Made by a program: the position numbers and the translations under genes. 64,000 nt of DNA from Dendrobium chrysotoxum (taxonomy: Eukaryota; Streptophyta; Magnoliopsida; Asparagales; Orchidaceae): positions 79,914,780 to 79,978,779 of the forward strand of contig CM034314.1 in the NCBI GenBank assembly GCA_019925795.1, in the 5' to 3' direction. This document shows positions 10,530-22,594 of this stretch, piece after piece (the stretch's first letter is position 1; each line of letters opens with the position of its first letter). The notes under the pieces are model-generated. The model made no database searches. It saw only the letters and a list, made by a program, of their open reading frames with translations, and was not told the origin of the DNA.

Positions 10530-12959
10530 CTGCAAAGAGCTTAGTCAAAAATAAAGATTCAAATATATTTCACATTCATAGTGACCGGATCACTTAAAAA
10601 TGAAATCAGCATGCCAAAGAAAGACCAGCTAGCAAAGCAAACATAACTTTCGAAAATGAAACCTAGGATGAAGAACTCTACCAAGTAATGGTAATGCACA
10701 TGGTGAATGCAAGGTAAACAAGGCAATTAACCATAATCCTAAAACAAGACTGCTAAATATATTTCAGGATTCAAGCAAATAAAAATGATACACAAATGAC
10801 AACTCCAGAAAATTCTGCCTCAAGGACAACGTACTTGAGGCCTGTTTTCAATGAGCAGTGCGTAATATCCTGTTGAAGACGAGCATTGGCAGAAAACTTA
10901 TAATATGAACATTACAATGGATGTTATTCTCCTTGGGCCAAAAGTAGGACGTCATAGTTATGCATGCTTCTACCACCATGAGTGTGACATCTCAACAAAT
11001 TATGCTAAGTTTATTAGGTTTTCTTATATTTATTTTATTTTTTATAATTTAGTTAAGCAACGGTCCGTTGCAATTGCGTGCATTTACCATTATTATAAAT
11101 TTGTGAATTCTCAAAGGGCATCTTGAGGAAATTTTCCTGGAACAAAGATGGGAATGTAAATGCAAGGTTTGCTTGGGTTCTATGGAAGAAAAAAATGAAA
11201 AGAAAGAATGAAAAGCAGTTAAAGTGTAGGCGTTGTTGGCAGCACACAAGATGATAATGTGCTTTCAATAAGACCTTGGATAATCAAAATCAACACGCCT
11301 AGCCTAAATGTTGTGATTTAACAAGCCTTTGTACATTTTTATTCCAAAATAAAGACAGTTTCAAAATAATGCCAGTTTCATAACAAGCCTGTTCTCATTC
11401 ATGTTCAACGACTTGAGTTATCCAATTGCTTCCTAATATATTACCAAGTTTAAGGGTTCCTTGGTAGAATCTCCGCTGGAATAATTAAGACCTAATTTTG
11501 ATTAATTAGTATGGCTGCTTTAGGCCCTAACTTCCAATTCAAAAGGTTTTGAGCATTAGTTGACTTAATGCGTCCAATTTAAGTTGTATCGAGATTCCCT
11601 TAGGAGTATTTGTTAGAGGTTAAATTTATGGATGCAACATTGTGCAAATGTTTGTTAGCATCAACACAATAAACTTCTCTACCACATGCTTGATGTCATT
11701 AATGTCCTCATTACGTTGCCAAGCTAACAGCAAGTTCATTCAAATTCAGCAAGTTCTTTTAGGTCGTTACATTCAAAGGCTCCCTTTTAAGTTTCAGAAA
11801 ACATGAGATGGCCTTGACTTTTCAGAAAATTTGCACCAATCTTGTCAATCAACAAATTAATGAATAAAACTTCTGGGTTCAGCTTTGCTGCTTGAATGGC
11901 TTTTAACAATCCAATTGTAAACTATCATATAAATTTATGTTAATTGGGAAAGGAAAGCTCCAGAGGCTCTCAAATCACACAAAGGATTAAAAGTTCCTTT
12001 CTCAAAGGTCGAGGTTTGACAAATTGAGTAAACGGGCTTATTTTCCATTGTGTTGGTCGCCAAGCACTTGGTTCAAAATGTTTATGTAGACTATAAGTTT
12101 AATGATTTTTTAATGTTATTTTTTACTTGTAAGTTTATTGATCTTTAGTTGTTAAAAGGTTACATTAACCAACTTTGGTTGATGAATGTAGTGATTTCCC
12201 ATGTTCCATGAATCCATACATTGGATGTTGCTGATGTCCAACGAGCTTGGAGAGTCCACGGACTTCCTAATTTCTGTCTAATCATGTCTGCCGGTCTGCA
12301 TCTATCCGAGAAGCTTCCAAGTTTGCTTCATCTACCTCACCGATTGATGGGATTTCTCCCTTCTCTTTGTGTATAATTAAATATAATAAATATCTGAATT
12401 CAAATATTCATATCATGTATTATTATTCTTCATTTCTAGTTGTTTTTATTTAGGTAAATATTTTATTATTGTCTATAGAAAAATCGTGAATCATTTCCTT
12501 TATTTTTACCTAACTTTTACTCTAGTATCCGTGCATAATTGGACCAATAAAGCTTCCATATATTTTTACATGCTCTCAGAGCAATTTCCTGGTCCTAGGG
12601 GATCAATTTTTACATTTTTTTGTTTTTAAATAACATCTAAAATAATAGCAAAATATGTGTGCTTGCCTATTTTTATTTTTAAAACCAAATTACATTATAT
12701 AAGAAAATACTAAAAACAAATTTGACTTGTTTTAATTCAAAATAGTTTTTTTTTTCTACAACAAAATTCACAACTCTCATTGTACTACGTACATCTTTGT
12801 CATCTAAATTGCTGTCTATTCTACTACTTCGAGCAGAGCCTTCATTATCGACACTTAAGCTGCTACTATCGCATCATATAGTGTCTTTGATGCCCTCTTT
12901 GGCTAGCCTCAATGTTGTCAACTCACAGCGAGAAATGCAAGAACTGACTCCTCATTAGT
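10530..12959. other. Mostly unassigned intergenic DNA
   Basis: I see no supported gene. The minus strand at about 10790-10880 reads ARLQQDITHCSLKTGLKYVV, which looks coding but lacks clear splice borders. AT-rich low-complexity DNA fills 12360-12780. The unit B counterpart is 42920-45349. Confidence 0.4.
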
Positions 12960-13400
12960 GCATGGGCTATGAAAATTCATGATTGGCTGTTTTGAGAGAG
13001 TTTGGGTTGTAGGTCAAATTTATAAAAGACGGATTAGATTGTAGATAAGATACAACTTAGAATTTCACCCTCATTTTGCAAGAACTTTATGATCTAACTC
13101 TAAATCCCCCATAAGCGTAAGCTCCTATGTTTAATTCTCTTCCGGAGATAACTTTCGATTTCGATTAAGGCTACTTGTTAGACTCTTCATGTTCATCTTG
13201 TAGTAGTAAAAATTTGATTTTTGGTTGAGAAATTACCTCTCTAAACATAAAAATAGATTTGGAGGGTAATGATGACATATCTGATCAAGATCCTATAATT
13301 TTGTTGCCCCATGTTGTCAAAGATTAGAAGTCTACTTAGTCAAAGAAGATGGTTAACCCAACCTAACCAAAGCATCTATGCACACTTTTCTTAGCACGAT
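12960..13400 (+). repeat. Repeat arm left of BARD1-like fragment (unit A)
   Basis: This block, ending near the phrase CTACTTAGTCAAAGAAG, is matched in unit B at 45350-45790 in direct orientation. It is also matched at 50010-50520 in inverted orientation with considerable divergence (shared phrases TTTCACCCTCATTTTGC, CTTTCGATTAAGGCTA, CAACCTAAC). In unit A the inverted partner has been lost with the deletion to the right of 15911. Confidence 0.55.
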
Positions 13401-14622
13401 GGGAGGGAACTCGTCGCGGAGCTTGCAATGAGACAAGTAAGCCTTGTGTGAGATTTTTTTAGCGTGGCGGGACAAAAAAATTAAATACCCATGTACGAGC
13501 TTCAATGTCTGTGGGGAAAGAACTGTGCATTTTTAAACAGGTACCCCTGAAGATCTATGCACGCCTTTCACGGCTGCGGTGTCACCCGACATCGATCGTG
13601 CACGTCTTTCTGGATGTGGCAGGAAGGCTAAGAGTCCCCCAGATTTTCCCTAAATGGGGGAGACGCCGGAGTGCTGTCAAAATTCAGATTGAAAATATAC
13701 AAAATTTAAATGAACAGCACGAGACCTGGTTCAAGCTAAGTGACAAAGAACAAGACTTGAACTGAATAACAGGGAACATAACATTAATAATGGACCCTAA
13801 AATAAAAAATGCACAATAAAAATTGAAGATGCAAATGAACGATAATTCAAATTATTCAAATGCAAGTTAATAAAAAGGAGGGGACTCATGATGGGAGGTC
13901 TTCATACATGAATAAATTGCAAATAACATCAGTTGATTGCAAGAAGCATGAACACTTCTTACATGCAATAGTAAAGGACTTGTTATGCAAGCAAGCCGGC
14001 TTGGAAATTGTAGTGGTGACATTTGCAAATAATGAAAGAAGACCTATCATGCATACAACAGCTCACACAAGATCCACAGGCAATGAATGCAACGATGCCC
14101 TGCGATCAACATCAACGTCTTGCCTGCAATTAATATTCTGCAGACAAGTGCGTTGGGCTACCCGTGAATGATGATAAGGGACATGATGCAAATACAATAA
14201 TTCTCCTACAAGCATATTAAGGGAGACTACGATAGATGTATAAGGAGAAGGACTTATGATGCTGCAGATCTCATGCAGGCAAGAATCAGTAGTCCGATAT
14301 GAGCATGAAAATCTATAAGTGAATCAACGACCATTCACTGGCAGACAAATGCATTGATCCCTTGCAAGCAAATATCAAATGATCAATGTACAGCGTTCAC
14401 ATCAATAGTACCTTGTGAGCAAAATGTACAGATGTGCATTGAATGACAACTTGCCAACTGACATGCGCATGGAACTAACATATACATGCAATGTGCAATG
14501 AATGCTAAGATGTTCACAAAATAAAGAACAATGCAATGCTGAAGGCATCCAACCTGTCATCAGATTAGAACCTTATTACGCATCCAAGCTTAAGGTGAAC
14601 ACCTTGGAAACTGCCTGAGAAA
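13401..14622. other. Non-coding DNA between repeat arm and BARD1-like fragment
   Basis: A relatively GC-rich patch lies at 13540-13680, followed by ATGCAA-rich DNA at 13860-14540. Two frames of 86 and 103 codons are open but have no recognisable domain, and they change freely between units. The unit B counterpart is 45791-47047. Confidence 0.4.
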
Positions 14623-15620
14623 ATGGTGGAAGATCGGGAGATGGCGACTTCTGAGGGCAGCAGTCGACTACTGAACCCATTAGATCTCTATCTGAAGAAG
14701 ATGGAGTTAGAGCTCAGCTGCACGACCTACTTGAATAATCTGAACCAACCAATGTTGCCACCTTGTGATCATACCGTGTGCAGTTCTTGTGATGGGTTAT
14801 CCACAAATGATGGATACAACTATCCTGATTGCAGACTACCTTATGAAAGCAAAGATTTGAGACCCGTCACTCATATTGAAAAGTTCCTTACTATTTACAA
14901 AAATATGAGTTCAGCTATATCATCTCTACAGCAAAGGTTCCTCATATAACATTACTGACGTTGATGTACCTACTCCCGTCTTGTGCATCAACCATGCTGG
15001 GAAGAGGCACACTCATTTTATTGGAGCCAAAAGTTTTATGGATCAAGTTTAACTAAGTCCTCCAATTGACAATTCTAAAGACTGATAATGACAGTTGGGA
15101 TAAAGGTGAATCAGTGGAGGAGAAAGCTCGCCAACATATTGCCACAGGAAGGTCCTAACTGTGACACTAAGTATGCAAGGTCGAATGATTTTGTAGAATC
15201 AAAGAATGAGCAATTGAAGAAATGTCTCATTCTATTATCTCTTCAGAAATACTGAGGCTTCTGGAGAAATGCCGCAGAATGAAGGACAAATAACTAAAGA
15301 TCATGCTTCATAACCTAATGTCCTACACGTGCACCATTAAATATTGCAGCTGTAGATTGAAGAGTGCTGCTTTTGGTTGGCTATGTCAAAGGCTACAAAA
15401 GAAGCTTCCAGTCTCATATGCATATCTGGCACTAAAATGCCATTGGGATACTGAAAATTACCCTGTGCTTTGTCCTAATTATGCTTCGAGGAGGCTACCT
15501 TGTGACAAAGTGAAGACAAAGAAATCTAATAGTATCTCAACCGAGCCTTTGGTCTCATCAGATTACGATACCTCGTCTATCACAAAACGACTTCATGCAA
15601 CTTAAATGTCCTCATCCAGC
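14623..15620 (+). pseudogene. BARD1-like RING plus extended-PHD pseudogene fragment (unit A)
   Basis: Plant BARD1 is a nuclear E3 ubiquitin ligase partner with a RING, an extended PHD and two BRCT domains. The frame from 14623 reads KKMELELSCTTYLNNLNQPM, then LPPCDHTVCSSC and DLRPVTHIEKFLTIYKNM. That matches the plant BARD1/BRCA1 RING and its downstream helix, but the first zinc pair is broken: one expected Cys is replaced in CTTY. After stops, a second piece from 15303 (KYCSCRLKSAAFGWLCQRLQ, then CHWDTENYPVLCP) matches the extended PHD, again with zinc ligands lost. Between the two lie several in-frame stops. No BRCT part is seen. RING and PHD pieces are only about 400 bases apart with no recognisable introns, which suggests a retrocopy or a transposon-captured cDNA. 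BARD1 is preferred over BRCA1 because of the NQPML and DLRP phrases, with moderate certainty. Confidence 0.7.
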
Positions 15621-15910
15621 CTGAGCAAGGATTAGATGATTTAGGGATCTAATCTCTCGAAGGACGAAAAGATGGAGCTTGCATCAGAACAATGAGTATC
15701 TCATGGCTATTCTGAACGAAACATTGCTATTCACCTATAAGCAAAAGCAGAGAATTAGTAGTAAAAGAAACCATGGGCCACTGAAGCGCAACGCCGTGCC
15801 ATCGGATCTGTAATACTTGTACAAGCAAACAGAAGACGTCTACAAGCTTTTAAATAGAACATTGCGCACATGCAAACGATAGTTGCCCACACAGTTGATT
15901 AGTGTCAAAT

Positions 15911-16795
15911 TGATGCAAGCAAAAGTAAGAAAAAAAAATAGGAGGCCCCTAATTTTTTTGCTAGAAAAAAACATATGCTTACTAGGATAGAAAATGACAC
16001 AAAATACCAAAATAAACAAAATACATCTAAACAAAATATAATTTTTATAAAGACGACTCTTACAAACTTATGACATAAAAATAAACACCTAAACTTGCTT
16101 TTCAATTCATCAAGACGAAAGATACAGTTGAGGTGGAACTTGCGTAGAGAAGAAAGAGGTTAGAAGCCCGAGAAGAAAGAGGAGAAGCTCGCAAGCTTTC
16201 CTAGAAGGAGAGGAGAAGTAGAGGAACGAGCTCGCAAGCTCTTCCAAAAAACCCTCAGGTTTTTTTTTTAAAAATCACTCACATAATAACACCTCCTAAA
16301 GCAGCCACAAATATTTCCTATTTATAAACAAAAGAAAAGAAGCCAAACAGCCCAAAATTCCCTCCAAACAGCAGCCCAAAAGTCTTAAAAACTCTTCAAA
16401 TACCTATGGAAATAGAAGGCCAACAGCCACCATACAACAGCCCCAATTTGGTACAGGAAACAAGGAGGAAAAACCACGGGTAGCCAGCCAGCAAAGCCAC
16501 GGGAAAACCACCCAGGTAAGAACCCGAAAAGTCACACAGGAACCAGAGCAAAAAGGGCACAGAAATCACCCAGCAATTCACGGGAACAGCAAAAGCCCAG
16601 AGAAAACCGAGGGGTCAGCAAAGAGGAAGGGGAAGGGGAAGGGTCAATTTCCACAATAATGAGCTTCCACTAATTTTAAATAAATGAGCTAAACTTCAGC
16701 TCATAACATTAATGAGCTAAAATAAGTAAAATCCTCATTTTAAGCTCAAAAACCAAGCAGCCCAAAGCCCAACCGAAATCAGCAATCAGCCCAAA
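15911..16795 (-). mobile_element. LTR fragment of the short LTR element, unit A only
   Basis: It starts TGATGCAAGC, like the LTR starts at 21581 and 22598. It shares their internal blocks: the AGAAGAAAGAGG, GAGCTCGCAAGC, ATTTATAA and AAACCAAGCAGCC phrases. Unit B has no insertion at this site (GTGTCAAAT continues into other DNA at 48331), so it arrived after the duplication. The right end is missing: the expected TTTGCATGCATCA terminus is absent and the fragment stops at a deletion junction. Confidence 0.75.
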
Positions 16796-16812
16796 GGTAT
16801 TGTCCTTTGAAA
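16796..16812 (+). other. Filler-like sequence at a deletion junction
   Basis: Seventeen bases, GGTATTGTCCTTTGAAA, separate the truncated LTR from copia DNA that in unit B is preceded by unrelated sequence. The same 17 bases occur at 18300-18316 inside the copia remnant. The last three A bases also fit the native copia flank, so 14 bases are unexplained by either parent. Confidence 0.6.
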
Positions 16813-19494
16813 TTTGTTGGTTATTTAAACATACTCACAATTCTTTTCCTAGTCACATGAACAAATAGTCCATCATTTTCCCTTAATCCATAGTGATGCA
16901 GGGTGATCACCTAAAGTCAATAGCATCAGGGACTCTAGATGATTCTTTAATTAATGATCATTCTCAAGTTATGTTAATATTCCTTACAAAGATAAATTTA
17001 AATTTAGCACCATGTTCAAAATTTCAATAAGATAATGCAAATTCAGCTCCAAGCTAAAATCCAAATACTTCGGTCTACAATGGGCATAAGTAATATCATA
17101 TTCTGTGACTGGGTCCTACTTATATACAAAGAGAGTTTATCAAAGCACATGCATCGATATTCCACATCAAAAAGAGTTATTGAAAGGAAAACCAATCATC
17201 CGAGCAAGGGGGTAAACCAATCATTCTTGCCTCATATATTCCAAAACATTTATCGAGGAATTAATTAAAGCATTTCTTATAAACTGAATTCCCTCTCAAA
17301 TACTAAATTTTTAAATATTATGTCAAACTTCCCTCCAAACCTATAATCATGCCCAAATAGTCTCATCCATTCTGCCAAAATATTTGATGCACCTCCTTTG
17401 TGTACATTCATCATAACATCGCAATAATCTTGAACCTAAAATAGTCAAATTTATTTTCCTTGAACACAGTCCATACAGTAAGAGATATAAGTGTTATTCA
17501 TCATCCAAAAAAAAAAATTTCTACACTGCCATGGGTGTAGCCTTTGAAAACAAACCCTACTATACCAAGCAAAGCTTTTATTAAAGATGAGCATTCTAAG
17601 AATCATCTTTAGAAAATCAAGTCTTCCATTGATCCATTACCACCCTTCACATTGATCCAAATTATCTACACACAAAACCCATAAATCCAACAAACTCCTC
17701 AAAAACTAGCAATTACCTTCAAGATCCATGTACAATAATACCACCACTAAGGAATGATTGTTCACTCAAGGAGGCTGAAAAATCTAAGGGGGAATAGACA
17801 TCCAAACACTTCTTGCATTTCTTGCATTGAGTCATCATTTTGAACTAAATTTTGAGATCTCCTAGCTTCACATCAATAAAAAAATTATTGAACTAACTTT
17901 ATATGATCTTAGTAAATATATTAGCGCCAAAAACAGTATTAAAAATTGTACAAAGCATCCTATCAACAACTTTGTGTCATATGGCAAGTTAGTTCGTACA
18001 TATCCTGCCTTGGTTACATCATTATTTGAGGTTCAAATTCCAAACAACATGAAAAAGCTCTTCGGCAACTCCAATGAAAGACATAAAAGCCCTTAAAAGA
18101 AAGAGTAACCGGTCAATCACTAAGCTTCGACAAAGAAACAAAGCAAACGAATGCAAGCAACTTTTTTTTCCATTAAACACATCGTTGATAGAATTGTGAA
18201 CAAATTCAAAGCTCGAGTGGTGGAAAGGTTTCATCGAAACATATAGGATAGAATATTAGGAGGCATTTGCCCCAATTGCTAACTTAACTCCATTCATGTG
18301 GTATTGTCCTTTGAAAAAAACCTGGATTGGCTCCAAAATCAATTTGATATTAAAAAAGTTTTTTATAAATCATGATCATTGAGTCAAGTCAACATTGTCA
18401 AAGTTTGGAAACTTCGAAAATCCTTGTGTTTTAAACAATCACCATGTGCATAGTTTGGCCAATCATAAGGATGGTTATATGCATGAAATCTCTCAATACC
18501 AAATGATCGTACTATGCTCATAAGGCATATGTAAAATCCGAAAAATAACCGAATCGTAAACATCACACGCATTTCGATGCACTGCGATAAAAATAGTCAA
18601 ATTTTCGAAGTTGTCGGAATTCGGCGAAGTTAATTTTATAAAATTCTACGCGAAATTTCGAACGATTTGATATAAAGAACTCATATTTAATTTCTCACGG
18701 ATTTAAAATTAAAAAATTGCCGAAGTTTTATATTAAAATGGTTATTTACTTAATAGCCCTTCTTAGAGCTAGCTATGCCTAAGGCTTACAAGGGTAATTA
18801 AGTATTTTTGCTCCTCTCCCTAATACTCCAAAGTCTTAAGGGACCGAATACATTCGGTCCCTTTCATTCGCACGGCTCATTATGTCGACCAAATAGAAGG
18901 AGACGGACAAGGGGCGACAGCAAGGGAGTTTTTGGCGGCGGCAGAGGCGGTTTTCAACGGCCAAACTTGGAGAAATTTGTAGAGGGAGATTCAAAGAAGA
19001 CTAAGGTATGCAAACAAGGAATAAGAAATTCCTTGTTTGCATATATATATCTTGAGGAGAAAAATTCTAGGGTTTTGGAAAAATCTAGAATTTTTAAAGA
19101 AGATTAATAGGGAAGGTTTAGGAAACGATTTTACCCATGAAAACGCGTTTTTCCCCAAAAATTTTTAGGGTTTCAAAATTTAGGGTTTTTGCCGAATGTT
19201 TATTTTTATGAAAATTTCTTAACAAATTTTATCCCTAAGGGTCTTAGGAAGGTTCTAATGATGAAAGTTTGGGATTTTTCTCAAAATATTATTTTTCCTA
19301 ATTTCTAATTAAATTAAATCCGAAAATAGAAATCCCTAAATATTAATTTAATAATGAAAATGTTTTGACATGAAAATATAATGAAAATCATGTTTCCAAA
19401 ATTAGGGGTTTCGAATAAATCCGAAAATTTAGTTTATTTTAAATTAATTTAGGCATTGGTAATAGGTTAATTTGGGTAAATAGTGAAATTATAC

Positions 19495-19546
<52 letters not shown>

Positions 19547-21580
19547 TGAGAACCTAAATAATTTTAAAAGAGAAGAAGAATTTAGTTTAAAATTATTAAA
19601 TTAGCTTATGAACGAGAAATGATTTTCCTATAGGTGTTAATCTTGTGGCCTCGAAGGAAGGAGTACGAGCGAAGAAATCAAATCCCTCGAATCAAGTGAG
19701 AGTAAGCATGTTTCTATGTTACAGTAATTGTATTGTTTCTAAATTTCATTTAATTGTTATTGCAAGTTATTTACTTTACCGCATTTGCAGATGACTCATT
19801 TTTCACATATTAAATGATTTACTAAATATTATCATATAAAGCATAAGGTAAAGCAAAGTATTATGATATAAGAATGATATGATTGATATAGAATGATTGT
19901 ATGTGCATATTGAATGATGGAGCTCACCACCTTATGGTACTGGCTGGGGACGCTGTACTCGTGCACATTAAAAGGAAAATGCTATAGAAAAGGAAATGGA
20001 AATGGTAAAGGAGTACCTTTATTTGCACTAAATTAGACGGTGGCTCCTGTGAAGGTTGTACTATATATGAAAATGAGAAAGATATGAATACATATATGAC
20101 GAATGTAAAATGGTTATGATATAACATGTGTTTCTGATTTATGCATAATGTTATACATTTAAAGTCTTGATGAAACAAATGATATGTTTAAATGAAATAA
20201 ATTTTAAGATATGAAATGACATCAAGCATATTCCTTCTATTGTCTTGAATTACTGTAATTTAGATACATGTGTTACTCGCTAAGCTTTGACTTACTATTG
20301 TTGCTCTAACTTTTCTTTCAGGTAAGTTTAATATAATTCAAATGAGTAGAAGAAACGAAAAAGTGTACCGTAGGTGTGAGGCAGCAGAAGAAAGGTATTT
20401 ATGATATTTTGTCTTATATTTTGATGTTTAGTGGCTCTTTCAAGATTATTGAGATAGTTTTAAAGGAATTGAAAATTTGATCTACCGTCTGACAGTCTGT
20501 TCCCGCCTCGTTAATTCGAGCCCCCGGGTCGGGTCGTGACAGCATATCTCAAATTAAAAGATTGTCGCACTAATTATATATGTTCATGATGTTATCCTTA
20601 CTAAAAATGATGAGGTAAAAGTAACCAATTTACACAATCTTATGGGAAAAGAATTTGATAGTAAAGACATGGGATAACTTCAACATTTCCGGACATAGAA
20701 ATTACCCACTCAAGGGATGACATGTATGCATCTTAATGAATGTATGCTCTCGATCTCCTTAAAAAAACTACTATAAATATAAATATTAAAATGGGCACTA
20801 AGGAAGCAAATTCTACTGCTTCTAAAGAAAGATGTTAGAAATTATGAGGAACTAATCTATCTAAGCACATATCACCAGATATTTGATTCTTGGTTAGTAT
20901 GGTTACCAGATTAATGAATAATTCCACAAAAATACAAATTGGTGTTCTTTTCCGAATTCATCAATGTCTAAAGAGAAATCTTGGCAAAGGTTTACATTTG
21001 AGGAAAACTCCCAACATAGATCTAGATATTTGGTCACGATTAGGGATGACCATCATATTTTTGAATAGTCCCTTCAAAAACATAAATGATGATTGTTTTT
21101 TGGATCCTTCAATATCAAAAGTAAAATCTTATCACAAGTATATTTTACGAAAACTCCCATCATAAATGTGCAAGCCTTCAATGTTGCAGATTGGAGAAAT
21201 TCTATTTCTGACAGGAGATCAACTACTAGATATTGCAAATAATAAAAAAACTAGTGGATGTTGCACTTATGTATGTGGAAACTTAATGGCATGGAGAAGC
21301 AAGATACAAGCTATTGTGATAAAAACTGGTGTTTAAGAGAAATTCAAGGTTATTTCATATAAGATTTGCAAAGAAATTTGGATGGAGAGAATGATATAAG
21401 AATAGAATAGACCATCAAGTAGTCCAATGAAATTATCATGTAAAAAGCTACCATCAACATTGCAAAGAACCCAGTCCTTCAAGATTGGACTGAAGCATAC
21501 AAAGCCTCTTCATCATTTTATCGAGAAAAAGCTTGGTAACAATACTAACTAATTTTTTTTACACTACTTCAAATCATTAG
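16810..21580 (+). mobile_element. Decayed Ty1/copia element, integrase to RNase H (unit A)
   Basis: Conceptual translation with many stops recovers copia domains in order. The integrase zinc region (CEICWLFKH-like) is at 16810-16870. The late integrase segment, with phrases resembling EHSPYSKRYKCYSSSKK, is at about 17410-17570. The start of RT is at 17940-18240 (phrases like HPINNFVSYGKLVRTYPALV). More RT is at 18380-18524 (SLCFKQSPCA, then NDRTMLIRHI), resuming after a nested solo LTR at 20547 (ALIIYVHDVILTKND). RNase H lies at 21165-21400 (WRNSISDRRST-like, then CGNLMAWRSK) and C-terminal sequence runs to about 21540. The GAG, protease and pre-integrase parts are missing because of the deletion ending at 16812. 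The element has no coding capacity. Its 3' LTR is not seen; a short LTR element begins at 21581. Confidence 0.85.
18530..20541 (-). mobile_element. Solo LTR with perfect 5-bp target duplication (unit A)
   Basis: The element begins TGTAAAATCC and ends GGGTCGTGACA on the plus strand, so on its own strand it runs TGTCACGACCC to GGATTTTACA. It is flanked by GCATA at 18525-18529 and again at 20542-20546. The flanking copia RT frame rejoins exactly when the 2012-base LTR and one GCATA are removed. No internal domain is present, so this is a solo LTR left by recombination between LTRs. It contains a (TA)n(GA)n tract at 19492-19546. Confidence 0.93.
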
Positions 21581-22118
21581 TGATGCAGGCAAGAAATTGC
21601 CCACAAATACAAAATTTGTCAATCTTCCAAATATAATAAAAAAAACTACTAAAAACAACAATTTAACCTTTCAAAACAAAAAGATTACAACCATAAAAGA
21701 CCTTTTCTCATAAATAAGACAAAACAAGACTCATTGACAACCCTAAAGAAGCTTTGATAATTGTAGAAGAAAGATACAAGTGGGATGGATACTTGCGGAG
21801 AGAAGAAAGAGGTAAGAAGTCCGAGACGAAAGAGAGGACAAGCTCGCAAGCTTTCCTAGAAGGAGAAGACGAAGAGGAACAAGCTCGCAAGCTTTCCTAA
21901 AACCCTCAGGTTTTCCTTTCAAAAAATAAACATATATCTCTCTCTTTTATTTCACAAAACATCACATATTTATAAGAGAAAAGGAGGTAGCCAAACAGCC
22001 CTAAACAGCCACCTAGGGAACCAAACATAAAAGGGGAAATGGAAGGCCAGTAGGCTGTATAAAACCAGCAACCGAAGAGCCACACAGGAACCGAAAAAGC
22101 ACCACAGGGAACCAGAAT

Positions 22119-22250
22119 AAGCAGCCCAGGAAACCGAAACAGGCAGCTAAGGGGAACCGGAACAGGCAGCCAAGGGGAACCGGAACAGGCAGCCAAGGGG
22201 AACCGGAACAGGCAGCTAAGGGGAACCGGAACAGGCAGCCAAGGGGGGAA
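22119..22250 (+). repeat. 23-bp minisatellite inside LTR (unit A)
   Basis: Four full units of AGGCAGCYAAGGGGAACCGG plus AAC lie at 22141-22232, with a degenerate unit before and a partial unit after. Unit B at 63295-63335 has one full unit plus a partial one. Read on the minus strand the array gives a Pro/Leu/Phe-rich open frame of 149 codons, which is a by-product of the repeat and not a gene. Confidence 0.85.
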
Positions 22251-22582
22251 GAACCTGGACAATTGCAATAATGAGCTGAAAAGGCAGCAGCAGCTCCCAA
22301 AAACAGCCAAAAAACCAAGCAGCCAAGCCCAAACCGAGACCCACCAGCAACCCAAAAACCAAAGAAATTAGCATTTTGATTTGACCCCCCCTTTGCATGC
22401 ATCAAATTCTCCTCCGGTTGAAAAAACTCATCTCCTGATGAGATCGATTTTGAACTTCCCAGGTGCGCAGACTGCCCTTTAACATTGATAACAAAGACTC
22501 ACTAAAACTTTTAACAACTTGAGGAAAAAAAAAGACATATTACAACCATGACTCACATAACAAACCTAGGATATACTAACTT

Positions 22583-22594
22583 GCTCTGATACCA
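22583..22594 (-). other. Primer binding site for initiator-Met tRNA
   Basis: The minus strand reads TGGTATCAGAGC, the standard plant retrotransposon site complementary to the 3' end of initiator methionine tRNA. It is three bases from the LTR start at 22598. The unit B counterpart is at 63662-63673. It fixes the element's orientation as minus. Confidence 0.9.

Noticed and set aside
11049..11268. Small frames of 66-73 codons conserved in both units
   Set aside because: Conservation only reflects the recent duplication; no start context, domain or coding bias supports them.
20890..21165. 91-codon frame, present in both units, as a host gene
   Set aside because: Its sequence (VTRLMNNST, then LKRNLGKGLHL) is the RT/RNase H junction of the copia element.
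21906..22405. Leu/Phe/Pro-rich frames of 130-149 codons on the minus strand
   Set aside because: They are translations of the 23-bp minisatellite and LTR; lengths change with repeat number between units.
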